Shown: positions 23,733 to 32,549, counted from the first letter of the stretch. The stretch is 64,000 bases of DNA from Streptomyces xanthochromogenes (GCF_014650455.1 NZ_BMUZ01000010.1:62001-126000), one strand, 5' to 3'. Notes: generated by a model from the letters alone, not told the origin. Made by a program: numbers and translations.

Positions 23733-25192
23733 ACAAGCCCCTGCGCCGGATCGCGATCTTCTGCGGTCTGCTCATCCTGTCGCTGATGATCCGCGACAAC
23801 TGGCTGCAGTACGTCCGGGCCGACGAACTGAACGCGAACGAGCACAACCGCCGCGTCCAGATCGAGCGCTTCGCCCATGAGCGCGGCAACATCATCACGG
23901 CCGACGGCCAGACGATCACCGGCTCGACGGAGACGTCCGGCACCGACTTCAAGTACAAGCGGGTCTGGAAGGACGGACCCATGTGGTCGCCGGTCACCGG
24001 ATACGCCTCGCAGGTCTTCGACGCCTCGCAGCTGGAGAAGATCGAGGACGGCATCCTGTCCGGCACCGACAACCGGCTCTTCTTCGACCGGACGCTCTCG
24101 ATGTTCACCGGCGAGAAGAAGCAGGGCGGCAACGTCGTCACCACCCTGAACAGCGCCGCCCAGAAGGCCGCGTTCCAGGGCCTCGGCGACAAGAAGGGCG
24201 CGGTCGCCGCGATCAACCCGCAGACCGGCGCCATCCTCGCGCTGGCCTCGACCCCCTCGTACGACCCGGGACAGTTCGCGGGCAGCAGCAGCAAGGACAG
24301 CAAGGCCTACAAGACGCTGCTCGACGACAAGAACGAGCCCATGCTGAACCGGGCGCTGCGCCAGACGTACCCGCCGGGCTCCACCTTCAAGGTGGTCACC
24401 GCCGCCGCGGCCCTGGAGAACGGGCTGTACTCCGGCATCGACGACCCGACGCGGTCGCCCGTGCCGTACATCCTGCCGGACACCGCCCACCAGCCGCTGA
24501 ACAACGAAGGCAACATCCCCTGCGAGAACGCCACGCTGAAGGTGGCGCTCCAGTACTCCTGCAACACCGTCTTCGGCAAGATCAGCGCCGACCTGGGCAA
24601 CGACAAGATGAAGGCCGAGGCCGAGAAGTTCGGCTTCAACAAGCAGATCTTCAACCCGGTCCGCACGGACGCCAGCGTCTTCCCGAAGGACAACCGCCCG
24701 CAGAACGCCATGGCGGGCATCGGACAGGCCTCCAACCGCGCCACCCCGCTCCAGATGGCCATGGTCGCCGCCGCCGTCGCCAACGACGGCAAGCTGATGA
24801 AGCCGTACATGGTCGACCAGCTCCAGGCGCCGAACGTGGACGTGCTCTCCAAGACGCAGCCGGAGCAGATGAGCCAGCCCATGTCGGCCGCCACCGCGCA
24901 GAAGCTCCAGAAGATGATGGAGTTCGTGGTCACCGACGGCACCGGCAAGGCGGGGCAGATCGACGGCGTGACCGTCGGCGGCAAGACCGGTACCGCGCAG
25001 CACGGTGTGGACAACAAGGACAACCCGTACGCCTGGTTCATCTCCTACGCGAAGTCCGGTGACGGTTCCCCGGTCGCGGTCGCCGTGGTGATCGAAGGCT
25101 CCGACACGACCCGTGACGACATCGCGGGTGGCAAGCTCGCTGCCCCCATCGCCAAGAACGTCATGAAGGCGGTGCTCGACAGCAAGAAGTGA
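23729..25192 (+). CDS. pbpA: class B penicillin-binding protein PbpA
   Basis: A 487-residue transpeptidase. An N-terminal membrane anchor (residues 7-22) is followed by a pedestal domain and the penicillin-binding domain with all three motifs: S218-T-F-K221, SCN in LQYSCNTVFG, and KTGT in VGGKTGTAQHG. It cross-links peptidoglycan outside the membrane with the coupled RodA. The GTG start overlaps the rodA stop. Two parS sites lie immediately downstream. Confidence 0.95.
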   Translation: MNKPLRRIAIFCGLLILSLMIRDNWLQYVRADELNANEHNRRVQIERFAHERGNIITADGQTITGSTETSGTDFKYKRVWKDGPMWSPVTGYASQVFDASQLEKIEDGILSGTDNRLFFDRTLSMFTGEKKQGGNVVTTLNSAAQKAAFQGLGDKKGAVAAINPQTGAILALASTPSYDPGQFAGSSSKDSKAYKTLLDDKNEPMLNRALRQTYPPGSTFKVVTAAAALENGLYSGIDDPTRSPVPYILPDTAHQPLNNEGNIPCENATLKVALQYSCNTVFGKISADLGNDKMKAEAEKFGFNKQIFNPVRTDASVFPKDNRPQNAMAGIGQASNRATPLQMAMVAAAVANDGKLMKPYMVDQLQAPNVDVLSKTQPEQMSQPMSAATAQKLQKMMEFVVTDGTGKAGQIDGVTVGGKTGTAQHGVDNKDNPYAWFISYAKSGDGSPVAVAVVIEGSDTTRDDIAGGKLAAPIAKNVMKAVLDSKK

Positions 25193-25200
25193 CCCGGGCT

Positions 25201-25214
25201 GTTTCACGTGAAAC
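25201..25214. promoter_or_regulatory. parS (ParB binding site), first of a pair
   Basis: A perfect GTTTCACGTGAAAC starting 9 bp after the pbpA stop codon. Confidence 0.96.
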
Positions 25215-25221
25215 ACCGTCC

Positions 25222-25235
25222 GTTTCACGTGAAAC
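25222..25235. promoter_or_regulatory. parS (ParB binding site), second of a pair
   Basis: A perfect GTTTCACGTGAAAC whose centre is 21 bp (two helical turns) from the first, so ParB dimers would sit on the same DNA face. It lies in the 187-bp pbpA-pknB gap, about 145 bp before pknB. Confidence 0.96.
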
Positions 25236-25379
25236 ATCACACGTGCCCTGTACCGGTCCGGTATCAGGTGGCGGCCGCGAGCTGATCGACTTGCGGTGCC
25301 CGGTAGCGTATGCGCGAACAGCACACCGCCGGACCACCCATGGGTACGGTCGGGACAGACGGAGAGGGCTGGATTAGCT

Positions 25380-27410
25380 ATGGAAGAGCCGCGTCGCCTC
25401 GGCGGCCGGTACGAGCTGGGCCAGGTGCTCGGCCGTGGTGGCATGGCCGAGGTCTACCTCGCGCACGACACCCGGCTCGGCCGCACCGTCGCCGTGAAGA
25501 CGCTGCGGGCCGACCTCGCCCGCGACCCGTCCTTCCAGGCCCGGTTCCGCCGTGAGGCCCAGTCGGCCGCCTCGCTCAACCACCCGGCGATCGTCGCTGT
25601 CTACGACACCGGCGAGGACTACGTCGACAACGTCTCCATCCCGTACATCGTGATGGAGTACGTCGACGGTTCGACCCTGCGTGAGCTGCTGCACTCCGGG
25701 CGCAAGCTGCTGCCCGAGCGGACCCTGGAAATGACCATCGGCATCCTCCAGGCCCTCGAGTACTCGCACCGCAACGGAATCGTCCACCGCGACATCAAGC
25801 CGGCGAACGTCATGCTGACGCGCACCGGCCAGGTCAAGGTCATGGACTTCGGCATCGCCCGCGCCATGGGCGACTCCGGCATGACGATGACGCAGACCGC
25901 GGCCGTGATCGGCACCGCCCAGTACCTCTCCCCGGAGCAGGCCAAGGGCGAGCAGGTCGACGCACGAAGCGACCTCTACTCCACGGGCTGCCTGCTGTAC
26001 GAGCTGCTCACCGTCCGGCCCCCCTTCGTCGGGGACTCGCCGGTCGCGGTGGCCTATCAGCACGTACGCGAGGAGCCGCAGGCCCCGTCCAACTTCGACG
26101 CCGAGATCACGCCCGAGATGGACGCCATCGTCCTCAAGGCACTGGTCAAGGACCCCGACTACCGCTACCAGTCGGCCGACGAGATGCGCGCCGACATCGA
26201 GGCCTACCTCGACGGGCAGCCGGTCGCCGCGACCGCCGCCCTCGGCGCGGTCGGCTACGGCAACGGGTACGACGGCTACAACAGCGGCTACGGCAACGAC
26301 CAGCCGACCACGGCCCTGCGCCAGGCCGACTCGGGTGGCGGCCAGACGTCGATGCTGCCGCCGGTCAACGCGGACGACGGCGGCTACGGCTACGACGACC
26401 GCCCCGACCGGCGCCGTCAGAAGAAGTCGCACACCTCGACGATCCTGCTGATCCTGGCGGGCGTCCTGGTGCTGGTCGGGGCGATCCTGATCGGCAAGTC
26501 CGTCTTCGACAACAGCGCCGACAGCAGCTCGATCAGCGTGCCCACCCTCGTGGGCAACAGCCAGGGCGACGCGGAGAAGCTGGCGACGAACGCCGGCGTG
26601 AAGATGTCCGTGTCCAAGAACGAGCCGTGCCCCGACCAGCCCAAGGGCAACATCTGCACGCAGTCTCCGGCGAACGGCACGATGAAGAAGGGCGAGACCG
26701 TCACGGTCACCGTGTCCACGGGCGCCCCGAAGATCGAGGTCCCGGACGTCACGCAGAAGGACAAGGACAGCGCCACCCAGCTGCTCACGACCAAGGGCTT
26801 CCAGGTGAAGACCAAGGAGGTCGAGTCCAGCTCGACTCCGGGCACGGTCGACAAGCAGGACCCGGCGGGCGGTTCGCAGGCCGAGAAGAACTCGACGGTC
26901 ACGCTCACGATCGCCAAGAAGCAGACCATCAACCTGCCGGACGTGAAGGGCAAGGACTACAACTCCGCGCTCCAGCAGCTCAACAGCGTCGGCTTCAACA
27001 ACGTGTCCCGCCAGGAAGTCGACTCCAACGACCCGCAGAACCAGGTCGTCTCGATGAGCCCGAGCGGCAACACGAGCCAGGCCAAGGACGTCCAGGTCGT
27101 CCTGAAGGTCTCCAAGGGCCCGCAGACGACCCCGACGCCCCCGGGCCAGGCGCAGATCCCGGCGAACCTGATCGCGATGACGGTGAAGAAGGCCACGCAG
27201 GCACTGAACGAGGCCGGCTTCAGCAACATCCAGTTCGCGCCCGGCAGTTCGAACGACGACAAGGCGCGCGTCGCCAACGTCACGCCCGGCCCGGGCACCA
27301 TGGCCGACCCGAATCAGCCGGTCACGCTGACCACTGTCGGCGGGAACGGCGGGAACGGCGGGAACGACGGCGGCGACAACGGCGGCGGGCCCAGCTGGCC
27401 CTGGGGCTAG
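25380..27410 (+). CDS. pknB: PASTA-domain Ser/Thr protein kinase PknB
   Basis: A 676-residue receptor kinase. The kinase domain (about 10-275) has GRGGMAEV (Gly loop), K40, VHRDIKPAN with catalytic D138, and DFG at 156-158. A juxtamembrane Gly/Tyr/Asp-rich region and one transmembrane span (STILLILAGVLVLVGAILIG) precede four extracellular PASTA repeats that bind muropeptides/lipid II, and a Gly/Asn/Asp-rich tail. The ATG at 25380 gives the canonical MEEPRRLGGRYELG start; the frame is open upstream to 25296 but crosses the leader. It phosphorylates FHA partners encoded upstream and is opposed by PstP. Confidence 0.96.
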   Translation: MEEPRRLGGRYELGQVLGRGGMAEVYLAHDTRLGRTVAVKTLRADLARDPSFQARFRREAQSAASLNHPAIVAVYDTGEDYVDNVSIPYIVMEYVDGSTLRELLHSGRKLLPERTLEMTIGILQALEYSHRNGIVHRDIKPANVMLTRTGQVKVMDFGIARAMGDSGMTMTQTAAVIGTAQYLSPEQAKGEQVDARSDLYSTGCLLYELLTVRPPFVGDSPVAVAYQHVREEPQAPSNFDAEITPEMDAIVLKALVKDPDYRYQSADEMRADIEAYLDGQPVAATAALGAVGYGNGYDGYNSGYGNDQPTTALRQADSGGGQTSMLPPVNADDGGYGYDDRPDRRRQKKSHTSTILLILAGVLVLVGAILIGKSVFDNSADSSSISVPTLVGNSQGDAEKLATNAGVKMSVSKNEPCPDQPKGNICTQSPANGTMKKGETVTVTVSTGAPKIEVPDVTQKDKDSATQLLTTKGFQVKTKEVESSSTPGTVDKQDPAGGSQAEKNSTVTLTIAKKQTINLPDVKGKDYNSALQQLNSVGFNNVSRQEVDSNDPQNQVVSMSPSGNTSQAKDVQVVLKVSKGPQTTPTPPGQAQIPANLIAMTVKKATQALNEAGFSNIQFAPGSSNDDKARVANVTPGPGTMADPNQPVTLTTVGGNGGNGGNDGGDNGGGPSWPWG

Positions 27411-27422
27411 CCGACCGCAGCA

Positions 27423-27472
27423 CACAGCACTGAGCCCCGGACCCGCACAGGGTGCCGGGGCTCAGTGCTGTG
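27423..27472. terminator. bidirectional terminator between pknB and the sortase operon
   Basis: CACAGCACTGAGCCCCGG pairs with its complement over 18 bp around a 14-base loop. It sits between convergent genes, 12 bp after the pknB stop. Confidence 0.9.
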
Positions 27473-27500
27473 CGGACAGCCGCGGAGGCGGCCGGGACGG

Positions 27501-28268
27501 CTAGCGCAGTTCGGCCGGCGGGGTGCGCTTGGCGTCGACCTTCTCGGTGCGCACCAGCTCGCCCCACACGATGTAGCGGTACTTCGAGGTGTAGACCGGG
27601 GTGCAGGTCGTCAGGGTGATGTACCGGCCCGGCTTCTTGGCACCCGACTCCTTCGGGACCGGCTGCAGCACGTCGACGTTGTACTTCGACGTCTCGGGCA
27701 GCTCGGCGAACACCTTGTAGACGTACCAGGTGTCCTTGGTCTCGAAGACGACGGGATCGCCCGTCTTCACCTTGTCGATGTTGTGGAACTTGGCGCCGTG
27801 GCCGTCCCGGTGGGCGGCGAGCGTGAAGTTGCCGTCCTTGTCCGCACCGGGAAGCGTCGCCCGCACCGGGTCCGTGTAGTACCCGGCCACACCGTGGTTG
27901 AGGACGTCCGTGTCGGTGCCCTTCTCGACGAGCACCTCGCCGTTCTTCATCGCCGGAACGTGCAGGAAGCCGATGCCGCCCTTGGTGTCGAGCGCGCCGG
28001 GGCCCGTGGCAGCCGCCCAGTCGCGGCGCACGGTGTCGCCCTGCTTGGAGGCCTCGCGGTCGGCCATGACGTTGGTCCACCACAGCGAGTAGACGACGAA
28101 CAGGGCGAGCAACAGGCCCGCTGTGATGAGGAGTTCACCGAAGACGCTGATGGCGGCCGCGATCCTGCCGTGGCCACGCCGGGCCGGAGCCGGTCCGGAC
28201 GTACCGGTCCGCTCCTCGTGGTCGGTTCCTGTCGCCACCGCACCCGCCCCTGCTGTCCGTTCGGTCAT
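27501..28268 (-). CDS. srtE2: class E sortase (SrtE2-like)
   Basis: A 255-residue membrane-anchored transpeptidase. One transmembrane span (about 37-62, SVFGELLITAGLLLALFVVY) is followed by the sortase domain with the catalytic His in AAHRDGHG, Cys in ITLTTCTPVYTSKYRYIVWG and Arg in KYRYIVWG. Class E sortases of streptomycetes attach LAXTG proteins such as long chaplins to peptidoglycan. The ATG overlaps the stop of the preceding sortase gene (ATGA, 28265-28268), so the two are translationally coupled. The symbol follows the S. coelicolor order next to the PASTA kinase and is moderately certain. Confidence 0.85.
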   Translation of the reverse strand: MTERTAGAGAVATGTDHEERTGTSGPAPARRGHGRIAAAISVFGELLITAGLLLALFVVYSLWWTNVMADREASKQGDTVRRDWAAATGPGALDTKGGIGFLHVPAMKNGEVLVEKGTDTDVLNHGVAGYYTDPVRATLPGADKDGNFTLAAHRDGHGAKFHNIDKVKTGDPVVFETKDTWYVYKVFAELPETSKYNVDVLQPVPKESGAKKPGRYITLTTCTPVYTSKYRYIVWGELVRTEKVDAKRTPPAELR

Positions 28269-29446
28269 CCCACGAGCGCGTCGGGCTTGCCCTTGCTGCG
28301 CGGTCGGTCGTCGACCATCTTGCCCCACACGATCAGACGGTAGGTACTCGTGAATTCCGGCGTGCACGTCGTCAGCGTCAGATAGCGGCCGGGCTTGGTG
28401 AATCCGGAGCCGACCGGGATCGGCTTGAGCACCGACACGTTGGACGGCGGGGTCTGCGGCAGCTCGCTGGTGATCTCGTAGGTGTAGTACGCGTCCTGCG
28501 TCTCGACGACGACCTTGTCGCCCGCCTTCAGGCGGTTGATGTAGCGGAACGGCTCGCCGTGGGTGTTGCGGTGGGCCGCGACGGCGAAGTTGCCGGTGGG
28601 GTCGGACGGCATCGCCGTCTTGAGGCCGCCCTCGTCGTAGTGGCCGATCATGCCCTTGTCGAGCACCTTGGCCTTGCTGGTGCCCTGCGCGACGGGGGCG
28701 ACGATGTCCAGCTTGGGGATGTGCATGATGGCGAAGCCCTGACCCGGCGCGAACGTTCCGGGCTTGCGGCCGTCCGCCCAGTCCTGCGCGATCTTCTTGG
28801 CGGCGCTGCCGGCTTCCTGGTGGGCCCGGACGTTCGTCCACCACAGCTGGTACGTCACGAACAGGAGCATCACCACGCCGAGGGTGATGAAGGCTTCGCC
28901 CAGGACCCGGCTGGCGATCACCGCCGCGCTGTCCTTGCGTGCCTTGGCCGCGCGGCGCGCCTCGGCCCGGGTGAGCCGTCGGCCGTCCGGCGCGGTGTCG
29001 GAGGCCGGGGCGGGAACGGGGGCGGCTGCCGAGCGGCCCTTGCCCTTGGCGGCCTTGCGCCGCTCGGCCCGGCCGCCGGTGGCCGGCGGAACCGCGGAGG
29101 CCGCCGCGGCAGGCGAGTCGGCCACCGGTTCGGGGACGGCTATCGGTTCGGAGATCGGTATCTCCGCCGTAGCGGGAGATACCGGCTCGGGCATCGGCTG
29201 CCGCGCGGCGTACCAGTCCAGCTGAGGGGCCGCGGGCCCCGGCCCGTACCACTCCTGGGGCGCCGCCACGGGCTCGGGCGCCGGCTCCGGAACGGGCGCG
29301 TACGCGGGCCCGGATACGGGCTCTTGTACGGGGGCTGATGCCTCGGGCGGCGGGTTGTCGGAACGGAACCAGGGAGACTCGTGGCCGCCCTGCGGCAGCG
29401 GGTCCGTCAGCGGGTCGTACTCGTGCTCCGGGCGCACCGAAGTCAC
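28265..29446 (-). CDS. srtE1: class E sortase with long Pro-rich N-terminus (SrtE1-like)
   Basis: A 393-residue sortase. The first 150 residues are a Pro/Ala/Glu-rich, then Lys/Arg-rich cytoplasmic region (repeated PVPEPAPEP). A transmembrane span (VLGEAFITLGVVMLLFVTYQ) and the catalytic domain follow, with His in AAHRNTHGEPF, Cys in LTLTTCTPEFTSTYR and the Arg beside it. It anchors LAXTG-type surface proteins. The GTG at 29446 overlaps the stop of the amidotransferase gene (GTGA, 29443-29446). The long N-terminus is absent from the neighbouring sortase and may be a scaffold. Confidence 0.86.
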   Translation of the reverse strand: MTSVRPEHEYDPLTDPLPQGGHESPWFRSDNPPPEASAPVQEPVSGPAYAPVPEPAPEPVAAPQEWYGPGPAAPQLDWYAARQPMPEPVSPATAEIPISEPIAVPEPVADSPAAAASAVPPATGGRAERRKAAKGKGRSAAAPVPAPASDTAPDGRRLTRAEARRAAKARKDSAAVIASRVLGEAFITLGVVMLLFVTYQLWWTNVRAHQEAGSAAKKIAQDWADGRKPGTFAPGQGFAIMHIPKLDIVAPVAQGTSKAKVLDKGMIGHYDEGGLKTAMPSDPTGNFAVAAHRNTHGEPFRYINRLKAGDKVVVETQDAYYTYEITSELPQTPPSNVSVLKPIPVGSGFTKPGRYLTLTTCTPEFTSTYRLIVWGKMVDDRPRSKGKPDALVG

Positions 29447-30081
29447 GCCGCGGCCTTGCCCACCACCGGCGCGAGCCCCGCCGAGCGCCCGACGGCCCCC
29501 GCGTCCCCGCATCGGACCAGCCAGTTGGCCAGCATCCGGTGGCCGTGCTCGGTCAGCACCGACTCGGGGTGGAACTGGACGCCCTCGACGGGCAGTTCGC
29601 GGTGGCGCAGACCCATGATGATGCCGTCCTCGGTCCGCGCGGTGACCTCCAGCTCACCCGGCAGGGTGGCCGGCTCCGCCGCCAGCGAGTGGTAGCGGGT
29701 CGCGGTGAACGGCGAGGGAAGCCCGGCGAAGACGCCGGCGCCCTGGTGCAGCACCGGAGACGTCTTGCCGTGCAGCAGTTCGGGGGCCCGGCCCACGACG
29801 CCGCCGTACGCGACCATCATCGACTGCATGCCGAGACAGACGCCGAACACGGGAACGCCGGTGGCGGCGCAGTGGCGCACCATGTCGACGCAGACACCGG
29901 CCTGTTCGGGCGAGCCGGGGCCGGGGGAGAGCAGGACGCCGTCGAAGCCGTCCTGGGCGTGCTTGAGGGAGACCTCGTCGTTGCGGACGACCTCGCACTC
30001 GGCGCCGAGCTGGTACAGGTACTGGACCAGGTTGAAGACAAAGCTGTCGTAGTTGTCGACTACGAGAATGCGCGCACTCAC
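29443..30081 (-). CDS. pabA: glutamine amidotransferase, aminodeoxychorismate/anthranilate synthase component II
   Basis: A 212-residue class I glutamine amidotransferase (TrpG/PabA type). The chorismate-enzyme family signature ILVVDNYDSFVFNLVQYL, the oxyanion LSPGPGSPEQAG, the nucleophile Cys in FGVCLGMQSM and the His-Glu pair in VEGVQFHPESVLTEHG are all present. It supplies ammonia to a chorismate-using synthase; whether this is for folate (PabB) or tryptophan (TrpE) cannot be decided, and no synthase subunit is adjacent. It is sandwiched between sortase genes and coupled by 4-bp overlaps at both ends. Confidence 0.9.
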   Translation of the reverse strand: MSARILVVDNYDSFVFNLVQYLYQLGAECEVVRNDEVSLKHAQDGFDGVLLSPGPGSPEQAGVCVDMVRHCAATGVPVFGVCLGMQSMMVAYGGVVGRAPELLHGKTSPVLHQGAGVFAGLPSPFTATRYHSLAAEPATLPGELEVTARTEDGIIMGLRHRELPVEGVQFHPESVLTEHGHRMLANWLVRCGDAGAVGRSAGLAPVVGKAAA

Positions 30082-30257
30082 CGGACTGCCGTCCCCATCC
30101 CCTGGTCCACCGTCACGTCGTTGAACGGGAGCAGCGGCTCCGCCCACGGGAAGACGTACTGGAAAAGCACGTAGACGATCACGAGCACCATCGCGAGCGA
30201 GATGAACGCCCGCAGCCACGCGTTGCCCGGCAGATGCCGCCAGATCCAGCCGTACAT
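30078..30257 (-). CDS. small single-pass membrane protein (59 aa)
   Basis: A short frame starting at the ATG 30257 encodes MYGWIWRHLPGNAWLRAF, then a hydrophobic helix (ISLAMVLVIVYVLFQYVF) and a short tail ending TAVR. It is real because its TGA overlaps the GTG of the amidotransferase gene (GTGA, 30078-30081), codon use is Streptomyces-like, and it lies in a tight minus-strand run with sortase genes. Its function is unknown; it could be a small partner of the sortase machinery. Confidence 0.82.
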   Translation of the reverse strand: MYGWIWRHLPGNAWLRAFISLAMVLVIVYVLFQYVFPWAEPLLPFNDVTVDQGMGTAVR

Positions 30258-30325
30258 GCTGTCCCCGCTGTCCCTTCCGACGATCGTTACGGCACCAGAC
30301 TAAGGGGCCGGGCTGCGGTGTGGGG

Positions 30326-31012
30326 TCAGCCGTCCAAAGCTGTGGGTCTGCCCTGTGCCACGGGCTGCGTGGAGTCGAGGTGGCCCCAGACGATCAGACG
30401 GTGGCTGCTGCCCCACTCCGGGTCGCAGGTGGTGAGCGTCAGATAGCGGCCCGGGGAGCGGAACGGGGACTCGGCGGGGACGGGGTCGATGACGCCGACG
30501 TCGCTGGGCACGGTCCGGAAGGGCCGGGTGTCGAGGCGGTAGGTGTACCAGGTCGTGTCGTCGCGCAGCACCACCGCGTCGCCGGGGCGCAGTTCGGGAA
30601 AGTCCTTGAAGGGGTCGCCGTAGGTGCGCCGGTGGCCGGCGACCGAGAAGTTGCCCGGCTGCCCGAGCCGGGTCGTGCCGTCGTAGTGGCCGAGGCCCTT
30701 CTGGAGGTCCTTGACGGCGGTGCCTTCGAGGACCGGCTTGTGCCAGTCCTTGCCGAGCCGGGGAACGTACATGACGGCGAAGGAGCGGCCCTCGGTGTAC
30801 GCGGCCGGTACGGGGGGCTGCCGGGGCGCGGCCGGCGGGCGGGGCGCGGGGCTCTGGGCCCACTGCTGCTGAAGGCCCGATATCTGGTCGCTCGCGGCGC
30901 TGTCGGCCTTCACGCCGGTCCAGTACAGGAGGTACACCACGAACAGGACGATCAGGGTGCCGACGGTGAGGCACAGTTCGCTGAAGGACCTGACGAGGAT
31001 GCGCACGGACAT
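30326..31012 (-). CDS. class E sortase (third copy)
   Basis: A 228-residue sortase with an N-terminal transmembrane helix (LCLTVGTLIVLFVVYLLYW), a Pro-rich linker and a domain with His in VAGHRRTYGDPF, Cys in LTLTTCDPEWGSSHRLIVWG and the following Arg. It is the third class E sortase within 3.6 kb and is the most divergent. The start ATG at 31012 lies 24 bp after the DUF881 gene stop, suggesting cotranscription with DUF881. Confidence 0.88.
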   Translation of the reverse strand: MSVRILVRSFSELCLTVGTLIVLFVVYLLYWTGVKADSAASDQISGLQQQWAQSPAPRPPAAPRQPPVPAAYTEGRSFAVMYVPRLGKDWHKPVLEGTAVKDLQKGLGHYDGTTRLGQPGNFSVAGHRRTYGDPFKDFPELRPGDAVVLRDDTTWYTYRLDTRPFRTVPSDVGVIDPVPAESPFRSPGRYLTLTTCDPEWGSSHRLIVWGHLDSTQPVAQGRPTALDG

Positions 31013-31036
31013 CGGCGGTGGCCCCCTCCCGCGCCG

Positions 31037-31816
31037 CTACTTCACCGGCTTCGCGTAGTGGAGATCCACTGTGCCCGAGTAGGCGGCGAGAGTCATCGTC
31101 CTGTGCTCGTCGACTTTCCAGCCGAGCCCGTAGGCCTTCACGTACAGCTGGTAGTTCTGGATCGCCTTGGAGGCGCCGAGCGCCCCGCGCAGCTTCCCCG
31201 TGTCCCCCACGGCCGTGATCTTGTACGGGGGCGAGTAGACGCGGCCCTGGAGGATCAGGGTGTTGCCGACGCAGCGCACCGCGCTGGTGGAGATCAGGCG
31301 CTGGTCCATGACCTGGATGCCCTGGGCGCCGCCCTGCCACAGCGCGTTGACCACCGCCTGGAGGTCCTGCTGGTGGATGACGAGGTCGTTGGCCTGCGGC
31401 GGGGGGTAGCCGGGAGCGGCGGTGGCGTTGGGCGGGGCGTCGTTGAGCGTGACGGTCAGGCCCTTGCCGGAGACCGGCGCGGTGCCCGAGGCGTCCTTGA
31501 GACCGTTGAGGAGCTGGTCCTGGGCCTTCGTGGAGCCGTCGTCGCGCTGAGCGAGCGCGTCCACGTCGCCGCGCAGGGCCGCGGCGGCGTCGCCGAGTTC
31601 CTTGTTCTTGTGGTCGCGCTGCTTGATGAGGTCCGACAGCTTCAGGAGCGAGGCGTCGGTGCGGATGTTGGTGCCCTTGGCGGTGTTGAAACTCGTGACG
31701 AAGATGAGTCCGGCCAGAGCGAACACGGCGGCGGACAAGAGGCGTACGGGACGGCCGCGCAGGCGTCGCCGGGGCTGCTCGGGGACCCCGTCGGGGGAGT
31801 CGGCAGAATTGCTCAA
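31037..31816 (-). CDS. DUF881 family membrane-anchored protein
   Basis: A 259-residue protein with a basic cytoplasmic N-terminus, one transmembrane span (about 26-44, LLSAAVFALAGLIFVTSF), a coiled-coil stretch (about 55-100) and the extracytoplasmic DUF881 domain with GKGLTVTLNDAP, DLQAVVNALWQGGAQGIQVMDQR and the RVYSPPYKITAVGD segment. DUF881 proteins are common beside division genes in Gram-positives, and the divergent neighbour here is crgA. Molecular role unknown. Confidence 0.9.
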   Translation of the reverse strand: MSNSADSPDGVPEQPRRRLRGRPVRLLSAAVFALAGLIFVTSFNTAKGTNIRTDASLLKLSDLIKQRDHKNKELGDAAAALRGDVDALAQRDDGSTKAQDQLLNGLKDASGTAPVSGKGLTVTLNDAPPNATAAPGYPPPQANDLVIHQQDLQAVVNALWQGGAQGIQVMDQRLISTSAVRCVGNTLILQGRVYSPPYKITAVGDTGKLRGALGASKAIQNYQLYVKAYGLGWKVDEHRTMTLAAYSGTVDLHYAKPVK

Positions 31817-31953
31817 CGTACCCTTATCTCCTTCGGCGCCACGGAAGCACTACGCTAACGGACGCTTGGGGGAGGATTCCCCCGCAGTTCCGTCCCCCGG
31901 CGCCGCCACAGTTCCCTGCGCGGTCACGCAGCGCATCGACAGGAGAGTTCCTC

Positions 31954-32208
31954 GTGCCGAAGTCACGTATCCGCAAGAAGGCCGATTTCACGCCGCCGCC
32001 CGCCAAGCAGGCGACCGCCATCAAACTGGGCAGTCGTGGCTGGGTTGCCCCAGTGATGCTGGCGTTCTTCCTCATCGGGCTGGCCTGGATCGTCCTCTTT
32101 TATGTGACCGAGGGCGATATGCCGCTCAAGGCGCTCGGAAACTGGAACATCGTCGTCGGCTTCGGCTTCATCGCGGGCGGCTTCGGCGTCTCCACGCAGT
32201 GGAAGTAG
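31954..32208 (+). CDS. crgA: cell division protein CrgA
   Basis: An 84-residue CrgA: a short basic N-terminus (MPKSRIRKKADFTPPP) and two transmembrane helices (VAPVMLAFFLIGLAWIVLFYV and WNIVVGFGFIAGGFG) ending in a TQWK-type tail. In streptomycetes CrgA influences FtsZ ring formation and septation timing in reproductive hyphae. The GTG at 31954 follows AGGAGAG. It is divergent from DUF881 and is followed by a DnaA-box cluster. Confidence 0.96.
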   Translation: MPKSRIRKKADFTPPPAKQATAIKLGSRGWVAPVMLAFFLIGLAWIVLFYVTEGDMPLKALGNWNIVVGFGFIAGGFGVSTQWK

Positions 32209-32266
32209 CCCTCCGACCCCTCTGATCGGAGCGGAAACCGGGGGCGGATGCAAGCTCTGCCCCTAG

Positions 32267-32467
32267 TTATCCACAGCGCTATCCACGGGGAGTGGATAAC
32301 TCAGACCATCTGTGGATAACTTCCGGGATGTTGACGCCGGTGTGACTGGTTCCACCGGCTCCCACAGCTCATGTGCCCCTTGCCCCGCCTGGAAAGCACC
32401 AGGTCAGGGGCGAGGGGCACGGTCGTCCCCCACCCGGTGCACAAGTCCGGCCACCCTCTGTGGACAA
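32267..32467. promoter_or_regulatory. DnaA-box cluster outside oriC
   Basis: In the 341-bp crgA-rhomboid gap there are perfect boxes TTATCCACA at 32267-32275 (+), 32311-32319 (-) and TTGTCCACA at 32459-32467 (-), a near-perfect TTATCCACT at 32291-32299 (-), and a degenerate copy around 32280. Close spacing (24 and 20 bp) suits cooperative DnaA binding. DnaA-box clusters flanking oriC that titrate DnaA have been described in S. coelicolor; this may be the equivalent of one of them. Confidence 0.82.
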
Positions 32468-32549
32468 CTCTGGGGAAAGCTCACACCCGCTGTGGTCGGA
32501 CCGGTGTGATCGGGCCGCTGCGTTGGAGTGCTGTGGCCGGACCGCTGTG

